NCBI RefSeq assembly: GCF_032104385.1
Contig: NZ_DAMCHJ010000009.1
Location: forward strand, 1 to 64,000
DNA: 64,000 nucleotides
DNA from: Tissierella sp032104385
GTDB taxonomy: Bacteria > Bacillota > Clostridia > Tissierellales > Tissierellaceae
Direction of reading: 5' to 3'
The translations under genes and the position numbers were made by a program. The notes beneath the pieces were generated by a model. It made no database searches and had not been told where the DNA came from. It saw nothing but the letters and a program-made list of their open reading frames with translations. This document shows positions 25,923 through 34,852 of the stretch, in pieces (the first letter of the stretch is position 1; every line of letters begins with the position of its first letter).

Positions 25923-26432
25923 ATGTTCGTAGTTAGAGCCTTGCCAGAACTTTCATCTATGATTTTAGCTTGGGCGGCGTTGTTGTTGCTCTATTTATTT
26001 CTTAGACATTTCTTATATAAACCAGTTTCACAATTTCTAAATGATAGAAAAGCAAAGATTCAGTCAGATATTGATGGAGCTAAAACTTTAAAAGAAGAAG
26101 CTATAACCTTAAAAGATGACTATGAATCAAGAATTAGTTTGGCTAAGAAAGAAAGTCAAGAAATCATTGAATCAGCTAGAAAGCGTGGAGAGGAATTAAA
26201 AGAAGATATCTTAGTGGAAGCTAGGAAGGAAGCTGAAAGTATAGTATCAAGGGCTAGACGAGAAATAACTCGAGAGAGAGAGATGGCTTTTCAAGATATT
26301 AAAACCCAAGCTGGCGAAATGGCTATTTTAATTGCTTCTAGAATTATGGAAGAAGAAATAAAGATAGATAAACAAAATGGCCTAATCGATAAATTTATTG
26401 ACGAGGTAGGTAATTCAAAATGGCAGAGTTAG
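25923..26432 (+). CDS. atpF: ATP synthase F0 subunit b
   Basis: Peripheral stalk, 169 residues: one N-terminal membrane helix (about 10-32), then a long charged coiled coil (about 45-140) rich in Lys, Glu and Arg. Contains the usual KPVSQFLNDRK after the helix. ATG follows AAGGAGGTTAG, a near-perfect ribosome binding site. Its end overlaps atpH by 13 bp. Confidence 0.95.
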   Translation: MFVVRALPELSSMILAWAALLLLYLFLRHFLYKPVSQFLNDRKAKIQSDIDGAKTLKEEAITLKDDYESRISLAKKESQEIIESARKRGEELKEDILVEARKEAESIVSRARREITREREMAFQDIKTQAGEMAILIASRIMEEEIKIDKQNGLIDKFIDEVGNSKWQS

Positions 26433-26962
26433 TTAGTAATAGATATGCTTTAGCCCTTTTTGAAGCTGGATTGGATTTAGAAAAGACAGATGAATTTAAT
26501 AAAGAATTAGATTTTTTAAAAGATGTATTTGAAGAAGAGAATAAATTACTTCAAATATTACATCATCCAAAAATTAGTAATATTGAGAAAAGAGATTTAA
26601 TAGATAAGCTTTTTAAAGATAGAGTATCACAAGAGATAGTTAATTTTCTATATATTCTCATAGATAAAAGGCGCGAAGGCTTTATTTTAGAGATAATAGA
26701 TAGGTATAAGGAATTATTTAATGAGCATGAAAATATAGTTAAAGTTGTTGCTATAACAGCAGTACCTATGGAAGAAAAAGCTGAGACAAAACTTCAGAAT
26801 GTTCTATCTAATAAACTAGGGAAGAAAATTGAACTTACTAATAAGGTAGATGCTACAATTCTTGGTGGAGTACTACTTAAACTTCAAAATAAGGAATTAG
26901 ATGGTACAGTAAAAGGTCAGCTAGAGTCCATGGGCAAGGCCATTAGTGGCGCAGCTAATTAG
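26420..26962 (+). CDS. atpH: ATP synthase F1 subunit delta
   Basis: 180 residues, connects the b stalk to the F1 head. Begins with the family pattern NRYALALFE and has the N-terminal helical bundle (about 1-105) and a C-terminal part with GGVLLKLQNKELDGTVKGQL. The start ATG lies inside the atpF end, so translation is coupled. Confidence 0.95.
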   Translation: MAELVSNRYALALFEAGLDLEKTDEFNKELDFLKDVFEEENKLLQILHHPKISNIEKRDLIDKLFKDRVSQEIVNFLYILIDKRREGFILEIIDRYKELFNEHENIVKVVAITAVPMEEKAETKLQNVLSNKLGKKIELTNKVDATILGGVLLKLQNKELDGTVKGQLESMGKAISGAAN

Positions 26963-26981
26963 GTAGGAGTGAGGTGAGGAA

Positions 26982-28487
26982 ATGGAGTTAAGACCAGAAG
27001 AAATAAGTTCCATTATAAAGGAACAGATTAAAAGATATGAAAAAACTTTAGATATGGTAGATGTAGGTACTGTTATTCAGGTAGGAGATGGTATTGCTAG
27101 GATACATGGTCTAGAAGGATGTATGGCTGGAGAACTTATAGAATTTCCAGGAGAAGTATTTGGTATGGCTATGAACTTGGAGGAAGACAATGTTGGTTGT
27201 GTTCTTTTAGGCTCCGATGATAATATAAAAGAAGGCGATACAGTAAAGAGAACTGGTAGAATTATAGAAGTTCCAGTAGGAGATGCTATGATAGGCAGAG
27301 TTGTTAATGCCCTTGGTCAACCGATTGATGGTAAGGGAGCTATAAATACTACTAAATTTAGTCCTATTGAAAAGATTGCTCCAGGAGTTATCACAAGGAA
27401 GAGTGTTAATCAACCTCTACAAACTGGTATCAAAGCAATCGACTCCATGATCCCAATTGGTAGAGGCCAAAGGGAGCTTATAATCGGAGATAGACAAACA
27501 GGAAAAACTGCTATTGCTATTGATACAATAATTAACCAAAAGGGTCAAGATGTAATTTGTATATATGTAGCAATAGGTCAAAAAAGATCTACTGTAGCTC
27601 AAATAGTTAATACATTGGAGAAACGAGGAGCTATGGATTATACTATAGTAGTTTCTGCTACAGCTAGTGAATTAGCACCATTACAATATATTGCTCCCTA
27701 TGCTGGTGTAACCATAGGTGAGGAGTTTATGGCTAATGGCAAGGATGTTTTAATAGTATATGATGATTTGTCTAAACATGCTATTGCATATAGAGCCATG
27801 TCATTATTATTAAGACGTCCACCAGGAAGAGAAGCTTTCCCGGGAGATGTATTCTATCTTCACTCAAGACTTCTTGAAAGGGCGGCAAAATTAGATGATA
27901 AATTTGGTGGAGGTTCTATTACTGCATTACCTATTATAGAAACCTTAGCTGGAGATATATCTGCATATATTCCAACCAATGTTATATCCATTACTGATGG
28001 ACAGATTTTCCTAGAAACTGACCTTTTCTTTGCAGGTCAAAGGCCAGCTATAAACTCAGGACTTTCTGTTTCAAGGGTTGGGGGTTCTGCACAGATTAAG
28101 GCTATGAAAAAGGTTGCAGGAAGGATTAAACTAGAATTGGCTCAATATCGTGAGTTAGCTGCCTTTGCTCAATTTGGTTCAGAACTTGATAAAGAAACAA
28201 AATCAATACTTGATCAAGGTGCTAGGATGCTTGAAATATTAAAGCAGCCTCAATATAGTCCAGTGCCAGTTGAGCATCAGGTAATTATACTTTATGCTGC
28301 ACTTAATAAACATCTTTCAGATATAGATGTTAATAAAATATCTATTTTTGAAAAAGAATTCTTGAAATATGTGGATAATAATTATCCTGATATAATAGAA
28401 AGCATAAAAACAACAAAAGATTTAACAGATGAAAATGCAGAAAGAATAGTAGTAGCTATAAATGAATTTAAAAAGAGCTTTCAATAA
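26982..28487 (+). CDS. atpA: ATP synthase F1 subunit alpha
   Basis: 501 residues. Non-catalytic nucleotide-binding subunit with Walker A GDRQTGKTAIA near 169, the alpha/beta signature PAINSGLSVSRVG near 362 and the arginine finger in the same segment. ATG follows AGGAGTGAGG. Part of the alpha3beta3 head. Confidence 0.98.
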   Translation: MELRPEEISSIIKEQIKRYEKTLDMVDVGTVIQVGDGIARIHGLEGCMAGELIEFPGEVFGMAMNLEEDNVGCVLLGSDDNIKEGDTVKRTGRIIEVPVGDAMIGRVVNALGQPIDGKGAINTTKFSPIEKIAPGVITRKSVNQPLQTGIKAIDSMIPIGRGQRELIIGDRQTGKTAIAIDTIINQKGQDVICIYVAIGQKRSTVAQIVNTLEKRGAMDYTIVVSATASELAPLQYIAPYAGVTIGEEFMANGKDVLIVYDDLSKHAIAYRAMSLLLRRPPGREAFPGDVFYLHSRLLERAAKLDDKFGGGSITALPIIETLAGDISAYIPTNVISITDGQIFLETDLFFAGQRPAINSGLSVSRVGGSAQIKAMKKVAGRIKLELAQYRELAAFAQFGSELDKETKSILDQGARMLEILKQPQYSPVPVEHQVIILYAALNKHLSDIDVNKISIFEKEFLKYVDNNYPDIIESIKTTKDLTDENAERIVVAINEFKKSFQ

Positions 28488-28534
28488 TTGTCAATTGCGT
28501 AAGTGACCTTTAGGTATAAATTGTCAATTGATAT
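28487..28534. repeat. Intergenic repeat, family A, inside the atp operon
   Basis: AATTGTCAATTG (about 28487-28498) and AATTGTCAATTGA (about 28518-28531) flank AAGTGACCTTTAGG. It is the only sizeable gap in the alpha-gamma-beta genes. Confidence 0.5.
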
Positions 28535-28549
28535 AAGGTGGTGTAAATC

Positions 28550-29407
28550 TTGGCTGAAACAACAAGAGATATTAAAAGACGTATAAGAGGAATTAGCAAT
28601 ACAAGACAGATTACAAAGGCTATGGAATTGGTTTCATCGGCAAAATTGAAACGTGCCAGAGAGAGATTGGAAAAGTCTAGGCCATATTATAATACTGTTC
28701 TTAGTAATATCCAAGATATTTTAGCTACTACAGGAAATATGAAACATCCTTTATTAGATAATAGAGAAATTAAGTCTTCTTTATATATTATAGTATCTGC
28801 TGATAGAGGACTTGCAGGAGGATATAATGCAGGTGTAATTAGACTAGCAGAAAGTAATATAAAGGAAGAAAACAAAGATGCTAAAATTATTACTGTAGGA
28901 ACTAAGGCAAGGGATTATTTTAAGAAGAGGGACTATGATGTGATAGGTGAATTTGTTGGAATAGTTGAGGAGCCAACGTTTTCTGATGCTAGAAAAATTG
29001 GTAATATGGCATTGGATTTATATAAAGATAAGGTCGTTGATGAAATAAAAATAGTATATACTAAGTTTTTGGGTACTATTTCTCAAGAGCCTGGCATTTT
29101 AACATTACTTCCATCTGCGGAAGTTCAGAAGGAATCAGATAAGAGAAAGACCGTTACGGAATTCGAACCTTCTACTGAGGAAGTTCTTGATTTTTTGATT
29201 CCAAAATATATACAAAGTACTATCTATGGAGCCCTAATAGAATCCTCTTCTAGTGAACAGGCAGCTAGGAGGGTAGCCATGGAGGCTGCTACGGATAATG
29301 CTGAGGAAATGATTGATGAACTTAACATCAGCTATAATAGGGCAAGACAAGCGGCAATTACTATGGAAATAACTGAGATTGTCTCAGGTGCCGATGCTCT
29401 AAAGTAA
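28550..29407 (+). CDS. atpG: ATP synthase F1 subunit gamma
   Basis: Central rotor shaft, 285 residues. N-terminal helix with RRIRGISNTRQITKAMELVS, central Rossmann-like part (ADRGLAGGYN) and C-terminal helix ending YNRARQAAITMEITEI. TTG start at 28550 behind ATAAGGTGG. The gap before it holds a family A repeat, which could form a hairpin between alpha and gamma genes. Confidence 0.97.
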   Translation: MAETTRDIKRRIRGISNTRQITKAMELVSSAKLKRARERLEKSRPYYNTVLSNIQDILATTGNMKHPLLDNREIKSSLYIIVSADRGLAGGYNAGVIRLAESNIKEENKDAKIITVGTKARDYFKKRDYDVIGEFVGIVEEPTFSDARKIGNMALDLYKDKVVDEIKIVYTKFLGTISQEPGILTLLPSAEVQKESDKRKTVTEFEPSTEEVLDFLIPKYIQSTIYGALIESSSSEQAARRVAMEAATDNAEEMIDELNISYNRARQAAITMEITEIVSGADALK

Positions 29408-29426
29408 GTATGAAAGGAGAGGGCAA

Positions 29427-30824
29427 ATGGAAAAGACAAAAGGAAAAATTGTTCAAGTTATAGGCCCTGTAGTTGATATTCGATTTAGTGAAGATAGTCT
29501 ACCAGAGCTACTAAATGCTATTGAAATAGATATGAACGAAAAGAAATTAATCGTAGAAGTAGCTCAACACATTGGAGATGACACTGTTAGATGTGTTTCC
29601 ATGGATTCAACAGATGGACTTGTAAGAGGAATGGAGGCTACGAATACTGGAAAGTCTATTGCTGTTCCTGTAGGGAAGGAAACCTTAGGAAGACTTTTCA
29701 ATGTATTAGGTGAGGCCATTGATGGTAAGGGAGAAGTTAAGGCAAAACAAACTGCACCTATCCATAGAGCAGCTCCATCCTTTGAAGAACAAGAAACTTC
29801 TAAGGAAATATTTGAAACAGGGATTAAGGTAGTAGACCTTATTGCACCATATTCTAAAGGTGGTAAGGTAGGTTTATTTGGAGGTGCTGGAGTAGGTAAA
29901 ACAGTACTTATACAAGAGTTAATAAACAATATTGCCACACAACATGGTGGTTTATCTGTTTTTACTGGTGTAGGAGAGAGAACTAGAGAGGGTAATGACT
30001 TATACTATGAGATGATTGAATCTGGAGTAATAGATAAGACAGCTTTAGTATTTGGTCAGATGAATGAGCCGCCAGGAGCTAGAATGAGAGTTGCTTTAAC
30101 TGGACTTACTATGGCAGAGTATTTTAGAGATCAGGAAGGGCAAGACGTTTTATTATTTATAGATAATATATTTAGGTTTACACAAGCAGGATCAGAAGTA
30201 TCAGCATTGCTAGGTAGGATGCCATCAGCAGTAGGATATCAACCAACTTTGGCTACTGAGATGGGTGCTTTACAAGAGAGGATTACTTCAACTAAGAAGG
30301 GTTCCATAACATCTGTTCAAGCAGTATATGTACCAGCAGATGACTTAACTGACCCAGCTCCAGCAACTACTTTTGCTCACTTAGATGCTACTACAGTATT
30401 ATCACGTCAAATCTCAGAACTTGGTATCTATCCGGCAGTTGATCCATTGGATTCAACTTCTAGAATTTTAGACCCTGAGGTAGTAGGTAAGGAACATTAT
30501 GAAGTAGCAAGACAAGTACAAGAGATTCTTCAAAGATACAAGGATCTTCAAGATATAATAGCTATTCTAGGAATAGATGAACTTTCAGATGATGATAAGT
30601 TAATAGTTGCACGAGCTAGAAAGATTCAGAGATTCTTATCTCAGCCATTTACTGTAGCAGAACAGTTTACTGGAATGAAAGGTAAATATGTACCTATTAA
30701 AGAAACAGTTAGAGGATTCAAAGAAATTCTTGAAGGAAAACATGATGATCTACCAGAATCAGCTTTCTTATTTGTAGGTACTATTGATGAAGCAGTAGAA
30801 AAAGCTAAGAAGATGGAGGGTTAA
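29427..30824 (+). CDS. atpD: ATP synthase F1 subunit beta
   Basis: Catalytic subunit, 465 residues. Walker A GGAGVGKTVLIQ near 153, catalytic glutamate in GERTREGNDLY near 184, Walker B LLFIDNIFRF near 240 and the DELSD motif near 388 are intact. ATG follows AAAGGAGAG. Confidence 0.98.
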   Translation: MEKTKGKIVQVIGPVVDIRFSEDSLPELLNAIEIDMNEKKLIVEVAQHIGDDTVRCVSMDSTDGLVRGMEATNTGKSIAVPVGKETLGRLFNVLGEAIDGKGEVKAKQTAPIHRAAPSFEEQETSKEIFETGIKVVDLIAPYSKGGKVGLFGGAGVGKTVLIQELINNIATQHGGLSVFTGVGERTREGNDLYYEMIESGVIDKTALVFGQMNEPPGARMRVALTGLTMAEYFRDQEGQDVLLFIDNIFRFTQAGSEVSALLGRMPSAVGYQPTLATEMGALQERITSTKKGSITSVQAVYVPADDLTDPAPATTFAHLDATTVLSRQISELGIYPAVDPLDSTSRILDPEVVGKEHYEVARQVQEILQRYKDLQDIIAILGIDELSDDDKLIVARARKIQRFLSQPFTVAEQFTGMKGKYVPIKETVRGFKEILEGKHDDLPESAFLFVGTIDEAVEKAKKMEG

Positions 30825-30826
30825 TT

Positions 30827-31234
30827 ATGCTTTATTTGGATATAGTAACCCCCGATAAGCCATTTTTTTCTGATGAAGTAGAAATGGTCATAGTTAGAGG
30901 GATAGAAGGTGATATGGCTATTCTAGAAGGAAGAGCACCTATTACAACACCTCTTAAGATAGGAAAGGTAAGAATATTCCAAAATGGTGAGGAAAAAGTA
31001 GCAGCTGTAGTAGATGGCTATATTTCCGTTGTAGATAATAAAACTACTATAGTTACTGAGGCTGCTGAATGGCCTCATGAAATAGATGTAGAGAGAGCTG
31101 AGGCAGCGAAGGAAAGAGCAGAAAACTTATTAAAGAGTGAAAAAGACAATATAGATATAGAACGAGCTGAACTAGCACTTAGACGTGCTATAAATAGATT
31201 AGAGGTTTCAAGTTTAAAAAAATTTGATGAATAA
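30827..31234 (+). CDS. atpC: ATP synthase F1 subunit epsilon
   Basis: 135 residues: beta-sandwich (about 1-85; DIVTPDKPFFSDEVEMVIVRG, GDMAILEGRAPITTPL) and two C-terminal helices (about 90-130), the full-length regulatory form. ATG two bases after the atpD stop, with GGAGGG inside atpD. Last gene of the operon; terminator at 31245. Confidence 0.96.
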   Translation: MLYLDIVTPDKPFFSDEVEMVIVRGIEGDMAILEGRAPITTPLKIGKVRIFQNGEEKVAAVVDGYISVVDNKTTIVTEAAEWPHEIDVERAEAAKERAENLLKSEKDNIDIERAELALRRAINRLEVSSLKKFDE

Positions 31235-31244
31235 ATAGGTATAA

Positions 31245-31302
31245 AAAGTACCCAACTATGGTAATACTTTTATCATAGGAAGAGGGTACTTTCTTTATTT
31301 AA
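31245..31302 (+). terminator. Intrinsic terminator of the ATP synthase operon
   Basis: AAAGTACCC (31245-31253) pairs with GGGTACTTT (31284-31292). Inside, CTATGGTAA pairs with TTATCATAG. TCTTTATTT follows. Confidence 0.85.
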
Positions 31303-31365
31303 ATGTTTTGTCCCCCTTTACATTTTTAAGAAAGTACCTTTCCTTAAATTTCAAGGAGGGGTATA

Positions 31366-32151
31366 ATGAAAAAGTTTATTTTATTTGCAATTATATTATC
31401 TTTATTAGTACCAACACTTACAATGGCGGGAAAAAAACATAGTGAAAAAGATGTTTTGGAAGGTATGTTAAAAGAGTTTAATGGAGAGTTTCTTGAAGGG
31501 GATCTTAATATGGGAGGAGTGCTCCTCGATGAGTTTATATCTAAAGAGGAAATAGAGTCTTTAGGGGAAAGGATTAAGATTTCTTTAGGAATTATTGGAG
31601 AAGAAGCAGATATTAATAAATTTACAGAAGATAAGGGTAAATACTATTATAATGAAACAATTTATGAAGAAGGATTTAATCATATGTCTATCTATGGATA
31701 TGACATACATGAAAATCCAATAACTATAGCAATTTCATCTTATTTAGATTCTGAATTAAGTAATGGAGAAACTACTCTTTTTATTAACTTAATAAAAGAT
31801 AAGCAAAATTTTAGTATTAATGGTATAATAGAGAAGATAGAAGGTATATTTAAAGATTATGGAAAATCTTTGGAAATCACCACTTGTATTATTGGAACAA
31901 TTGAGGGACGATTAGAAAAAATGGATTTAAATAAAGCAGTAGTTAAAGCAATGAAAAGGTTCAAAGGAAAAGTTGTAGAAGAGTATACAGATGAATCCAT
32001 ATTTAGTTATACAGCTTATACACCTCTTATAGAAAGTTTCATATTTTCTGGTGAAAAAAAGATTAACTTAAATCTGGCAATAAGGTATAATGAATATGAA
32101 GATAAGAATTATATTTGGATAGGAACACCTATTATTACCACTGGATATTAA
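31366..32151 (+). CDS. ywmB: YwmB-family exported protein
   Basis: 261 residues with an N-terminal signal peptide (about 1-22, KKFILFAIILSLLVPTLTMA). The rest fits the YwmB/TATA-box-binding-like family in length and in its place just before murA, as in B. subtilis; this is a call by context and general pattern rather than by a strict motif. Function unknown; probably an envelope protein of sporulating Firmicutes. ATG follows AAGGAGGGG. 18 bp to murA, so co-transcribed. Confidence 0.75.
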   Translation: MKKFILFAIILSLLVPTLTMAGKKHSEKDVLEGMLKEFNGEFLEGDLNMGGVLLDEFISKEEIESLGERIKISLGIIGEEADINKFTEDKGKYYYNETIYEEGFNHMSIYGYDIHENPITIAISSYLDSELSNGETTLFINLIKDKQNFSINGIIEKIEGIFKDYGKSLEITTCIIGTIEGRLEKMDLNKAVVKAMKRFKGKVVEEYTDESIFSYTAYTPLIESFIFSGEKKINLNLAIRYNEYEDKNYIWIGTPIITTGY

Positions 32152-32169
32152 AATTAGGAGGAGATTTGC

Positions 32170-33432
32170 TTGGAGAAAATAATGGTGGAAAAAAGCCCTC
32201 CACTGAGAGGAAGAGTGCGAATATCTGGTGCTAAGAATTCAGCCCTTCCAATATTGGCAGCATCTTTACTTGGGACAGAAGATATAATATTAGAAGATGT
32301 ACCAAATTTAAAAGATGTAGAAGTAATATGTGAAGTACTTACATCTCTAGGGGCTAAAGTTGAGCATTTAGATAAGGGTATTATAAAGATTAATTCAGCT
32401 AATATTGATAATTATGAAACTAAATATGAGCTAATGAGTAGAATGAGAGCATCATTCTTGGTCATGGGACCATTATTGACAAGATTAGGTAGGACTAAAA
32501 ATTCTTTACCAGGTGGTTGTGCCATAGGTACTAGACCTATAGATCTACATCTAAAGGGGTTTAAGGCTTTAGGAGCTACTATAGATGTCGACCATGGAAA
32601 TATTTCTGCCTATGCAGAGAAATTAATAGGGGATAAAATTTACTTAGACTTTCCTTCTGTTGGAGCAACAGAAAATATAATGATGGCTGCAGTATTAGCA
32701 GAGGGTGAAACTATATTGGATAATGCAGCTATGGAGCCAGAAATAGTAGATTTAGCTAGCTTTTTAAATAAGTTAGGAGCAGATATTAAAGGTGCAGGAA
32801 CATCAACCATTAGGATTAAGGGAGTAGAAAAATTGGGTGGTGGAGTCCATTCAATTATTCCTGATAGGATTGAGGCAGGTACCTTTATGGTAGCGGCTGC
32901 TATAACCAAAGGAGATATAATAGTAGAAAATGTTATAACATCTCATATAAAACCTGTAATAGCAAAGCTTAAAGAAGTAGGATGTACTGTAATTGAAAAT
33001 GATGATTCAGTTAGAGTAATAGGCACTAATGATCTAAAGGCTATAGATGTAAAAACCATGCCTTATCCCGGGTTTCCTACAGATATGCAAGCACAGTTTA
33101 TGGCGCTTATGAGTCTTTGTAAAGGAACTTCTGTATGTATAGAAACAGTTTTTGAGAACAGATTTATGCATGTAGATGAGTTAAAGAGAATGGGTGCAGA
33201 TATAAAAATAGACGGTAGGTCAGCTATTATACAAGGTGTAGACAACTTAACCTCGGCTCCAGTAAAAGCCTCTGATTTAAGAGCGGGAGCAGCTTTAGTA
33301 TTAGCAGGATTGGTATCTGAAGGAATTACTGAGGTTGACAATATTTACCATATAGATAGAGGATATGACAGTATAGAAGAGAAATTTACTAAATTAGGAG
33401 CAATTATATATAGGAAAATAGTGGATAAATAA
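32170..33432 (+). CDS. murA: UDP-N-acetylglucosamine 1-carboxyvinyltransferase
   Basis: First committed step of peptidoglycan synthesis: adds enolpyruvate to UDP-GlcNAc. 420 residues. Catalytic Cys117 in LPGGCAIGTRPIDLHLKG is present, so it would be fosfomycin-sensitive by family rule. AKNSALPILAA near residue 21 binds the sugar nucleotide. TTG start at 32170 fixed by TAGGAGGAGA. Upstream of spoIID as in B. subtilis murAA. Confidence 0.97.
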   Translation: MEKIMVEKSPPLRGRVRISGAKNSALPILAASLLGTEDIILEDVPNLKDVEVICEVLTSLGAKVEHLDKGIIKINSANIDNYETKYELMSRMRASFLVMGPLLTRLGRTKNSLPGGCAIGTRPIDLHLKGFKALGATIDVDHGNISAYAEKLIGDKIYLDFPSVGATENIMMAAVLAEGETILDNAAMEPEIVDLASFLNKLGADIKGAGTSTIRIKGVEKLGGGVHSIIPDRIEAGTFMVAAAITKGDIIVENVITSHIKPVIAKLKEVGCTVIENDDSVRVIGTNDLKAIDVKTMPYPGFPTDMQAQFMALMSLCKGTSVCIETVFENRFMHVDELKRMGADIKIDGRSAIIQGVDNLTSAPVKASDLRAGAALVLAGLVSEGITEVDNIYHIDRGYDSIEEKFTKLGAIIYRKIVDK

Positions 33433-33433
33433 T

Positions 33434-33560
33434 AGTGAAAAGTAAATAATTGGAGTGAGATTTGCTCCCTTGTTAGAGGATAACTAATAGATGAGAAAAA
33501 GATTTCAGATATTAGTTATTTTTATTTTTTGTTCTGTAGTTATTCATTCTTAGCCATCTA
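33434..33560. repeat. Decayed family B repeat after murA
   Basis: AATAGTGAAAAGTAAATAATTG and AGTTATTCATTCT remnants bracket AT-rich sequence. No gene. The arms are too diverged to be sure of the boundaries. Confidence 0.35.
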
Positions 33561-33562
33561 CT

Positions 33563-33617
33563 AATATAATATGCGTAGTTTATAGTCATAATGACTATAA
33601 ACTACGCATATTATATT
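33563..33617. repeat. 55-bp perfect palindrome before spoIID
   Basis: 27 base pairs without a mismatch around a single central base (A at 33590). The core reads GTAGTTTATAGTCAT, then A, then its complement. It overlaps the predicted sigma-E promoter of spoIID. No proper T run follows, so a terminator role is unlikely. Confidence 0.9.
33588..33614 (+). promoter_or_regulatory. Possible sigma-E promoter of spoIID
   Basis: ATA (33588-33590, within GTCATA), 16 bp, CATATTAT (33607-33614) resembles the mother-cell sigma-E pattern ATA-N16-CATACANT. It lies 32 bases before the start codon. spoIID is a sigma-E gene in B. subtilis. Confidence 0.5.
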
Positions 33618-33645
33618 TTATACTAAAGGCAAAGAGGGGGAAGAG

Positions 33646-34686
33646 ATGAAAAAATTAGGAGTTTATATTTGTACAGTATTAACAATAACTATATTATTAC
33701 CTACGGTTATTGTAAAGACTTTTAAATTTGTACCTAAGGGAAATACTGCCAAAGGGGAGTCCTTAGAGTTAGAGGAACCAGTAGTTATAGAAGAAGAGAT
33801 ACCAGTAAAGACTAATAAGCTATATGAAACAATAAAAATTTATGATGGAAAGAAAGAAATTGTAGATGAGATTAATATAGAAGATTATGTAAAAGGTGTA
33901 GTTGCAGCAGAAATGCCTGCAGAATTTCATATGGAAGCATTAAAGGCTCAAGCTGTAGCTGCTAGAACATATGCGATTAGTAGGAGTATAAAATATAAAG
34001 ATGGGCATCCCAATCATAAACTTGCTCCTCTCTGTGATGGTGTTCATTGTCAAGCATATTTATCACTTTCTAAACTTAAAGAAATTCATGGAGATAATTG
34101 GATTGAGAAATATTGGCCTAAGATTGAAGAAGCTGTAAATTCTACTAGAAATTTAGGAATTTTTTATAATGGAGAAATTATAGAGCCTCTATATCATTCT
34201 ACATCTGGAGGTAGGACAGAAGATGTACAAGATGTATTTGCTGTAGAAATGCCTTATCTAAAATCTGTAACCAGTCTTTATGAAGAAGAGGCGCCGAAAT
34301 TTAAAAATACTATTACTTTAACAACAGAAGAGTTTATTGGAAAAATAAAATCTAAATATCCAGATGTTAACTTAACGAAGGATAATCTTCATGAAAAGAT
34401 TAAACTTATAGAGAAAACATTAACTGGCAGGGTGAAAAAAGTTGCTATAGATAAAATTATAATAGATGGTAGAGAATTAAGGGAGTTACTGAACCTCAAT
34501 TCAACCAATTTTACTATATCTTTAGATAAAAGATTAAATATTATAGAAATAGAAACCTATGGATCTGGTCATGGTGTAGGTATGAGTCAATGGGGAGCTA
34601 ATGGTATGGCTAAACATGGCAGTATTTTTGAAGAAATACTTAAACATTATTATACGGGAGTAGAAATAAAAGAAATTAATAATTGA
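33646..34686 (+). CDS. spoIID: Stage II sporulation protein D
   Basis: Lytic transglycosylase of the engulfment complex (DMP), acting on peptidoglycan at the septum. 346 residues: N-terminal membrane anchor (about 4-22), SpoIID domain with the catalytic glutamate region VVAAEMPAEFHMEALKAQA near 90, RTYAISR, YHSTSGGRTED near 185 and the C-terminal GHGVGMSQWGANGMAK near 310. ATG follows AGAGGGGGAAG. Next to spoIIQ and spoIIID as in B. subtilis; the B. subtilis gene is under sigma-E. Confidence 0.97.
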   Translation: MKKLGVYICTVLTITILLPTVIVKTFKFVPKGNTAKGESLELEEPVVIEEEIPVKTNKLYETIKIYDGKKEIVDEINIEDYVKGVVAAEMPAEFHMEALKAQAVAARTYAISRSIKYKDGHPNHKLAPLCDGVHCQAYLSLSKLKEIHGDNWIEKYWPKIEEAVNSTRNLGIFYNGEIIEPLYHSTSGGRTEDVQDVFAVEMPYLKSVTSLYEEEAPKFKNTITLTTEEFIGKIKSKYPDVNLTKDNLHEKIKLIEKTLTGRVKKVAIDKIIIDGRELRELLNLNSTNFTISLDKRLNIIEIETYGSGHGVGMSQWGANGMAKHGSIFEEILKHYYTGVEIKEINN

Positions 34687-34703
34687 AAACTCATAATTGA
34701 AAA

Positions 34704-34773
34704 CATCGGATTCTTCCCTATACTCAGAATAATAGTGATTTTGTTATCATGAGTGAAATGAAGAGTCTTTTTC
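34704..34773. repeat. Decayed palindromic repeat (GATTCTTC/GAAGAGTC type)
   Basis: ATCGGATTCTTC...ACTCAGAAT faces ATCATGAGT...GAAGAGTC and TTTTTC. It resembles a palindromic element common in clostridial intergenic DNA (GATTCTTC ... TCAGAATGACA ... GAAGAATC). It may also act as the spoIID terminator. Confidence 0.5.
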
Positions 34774-34852
34774 ATCTTTATTTTTTTATTTTTATATATT
34801 TCACTGTATGTAATTTTCCAATCTGGAAATACTAGGTAATGGAGGTGGAGAT

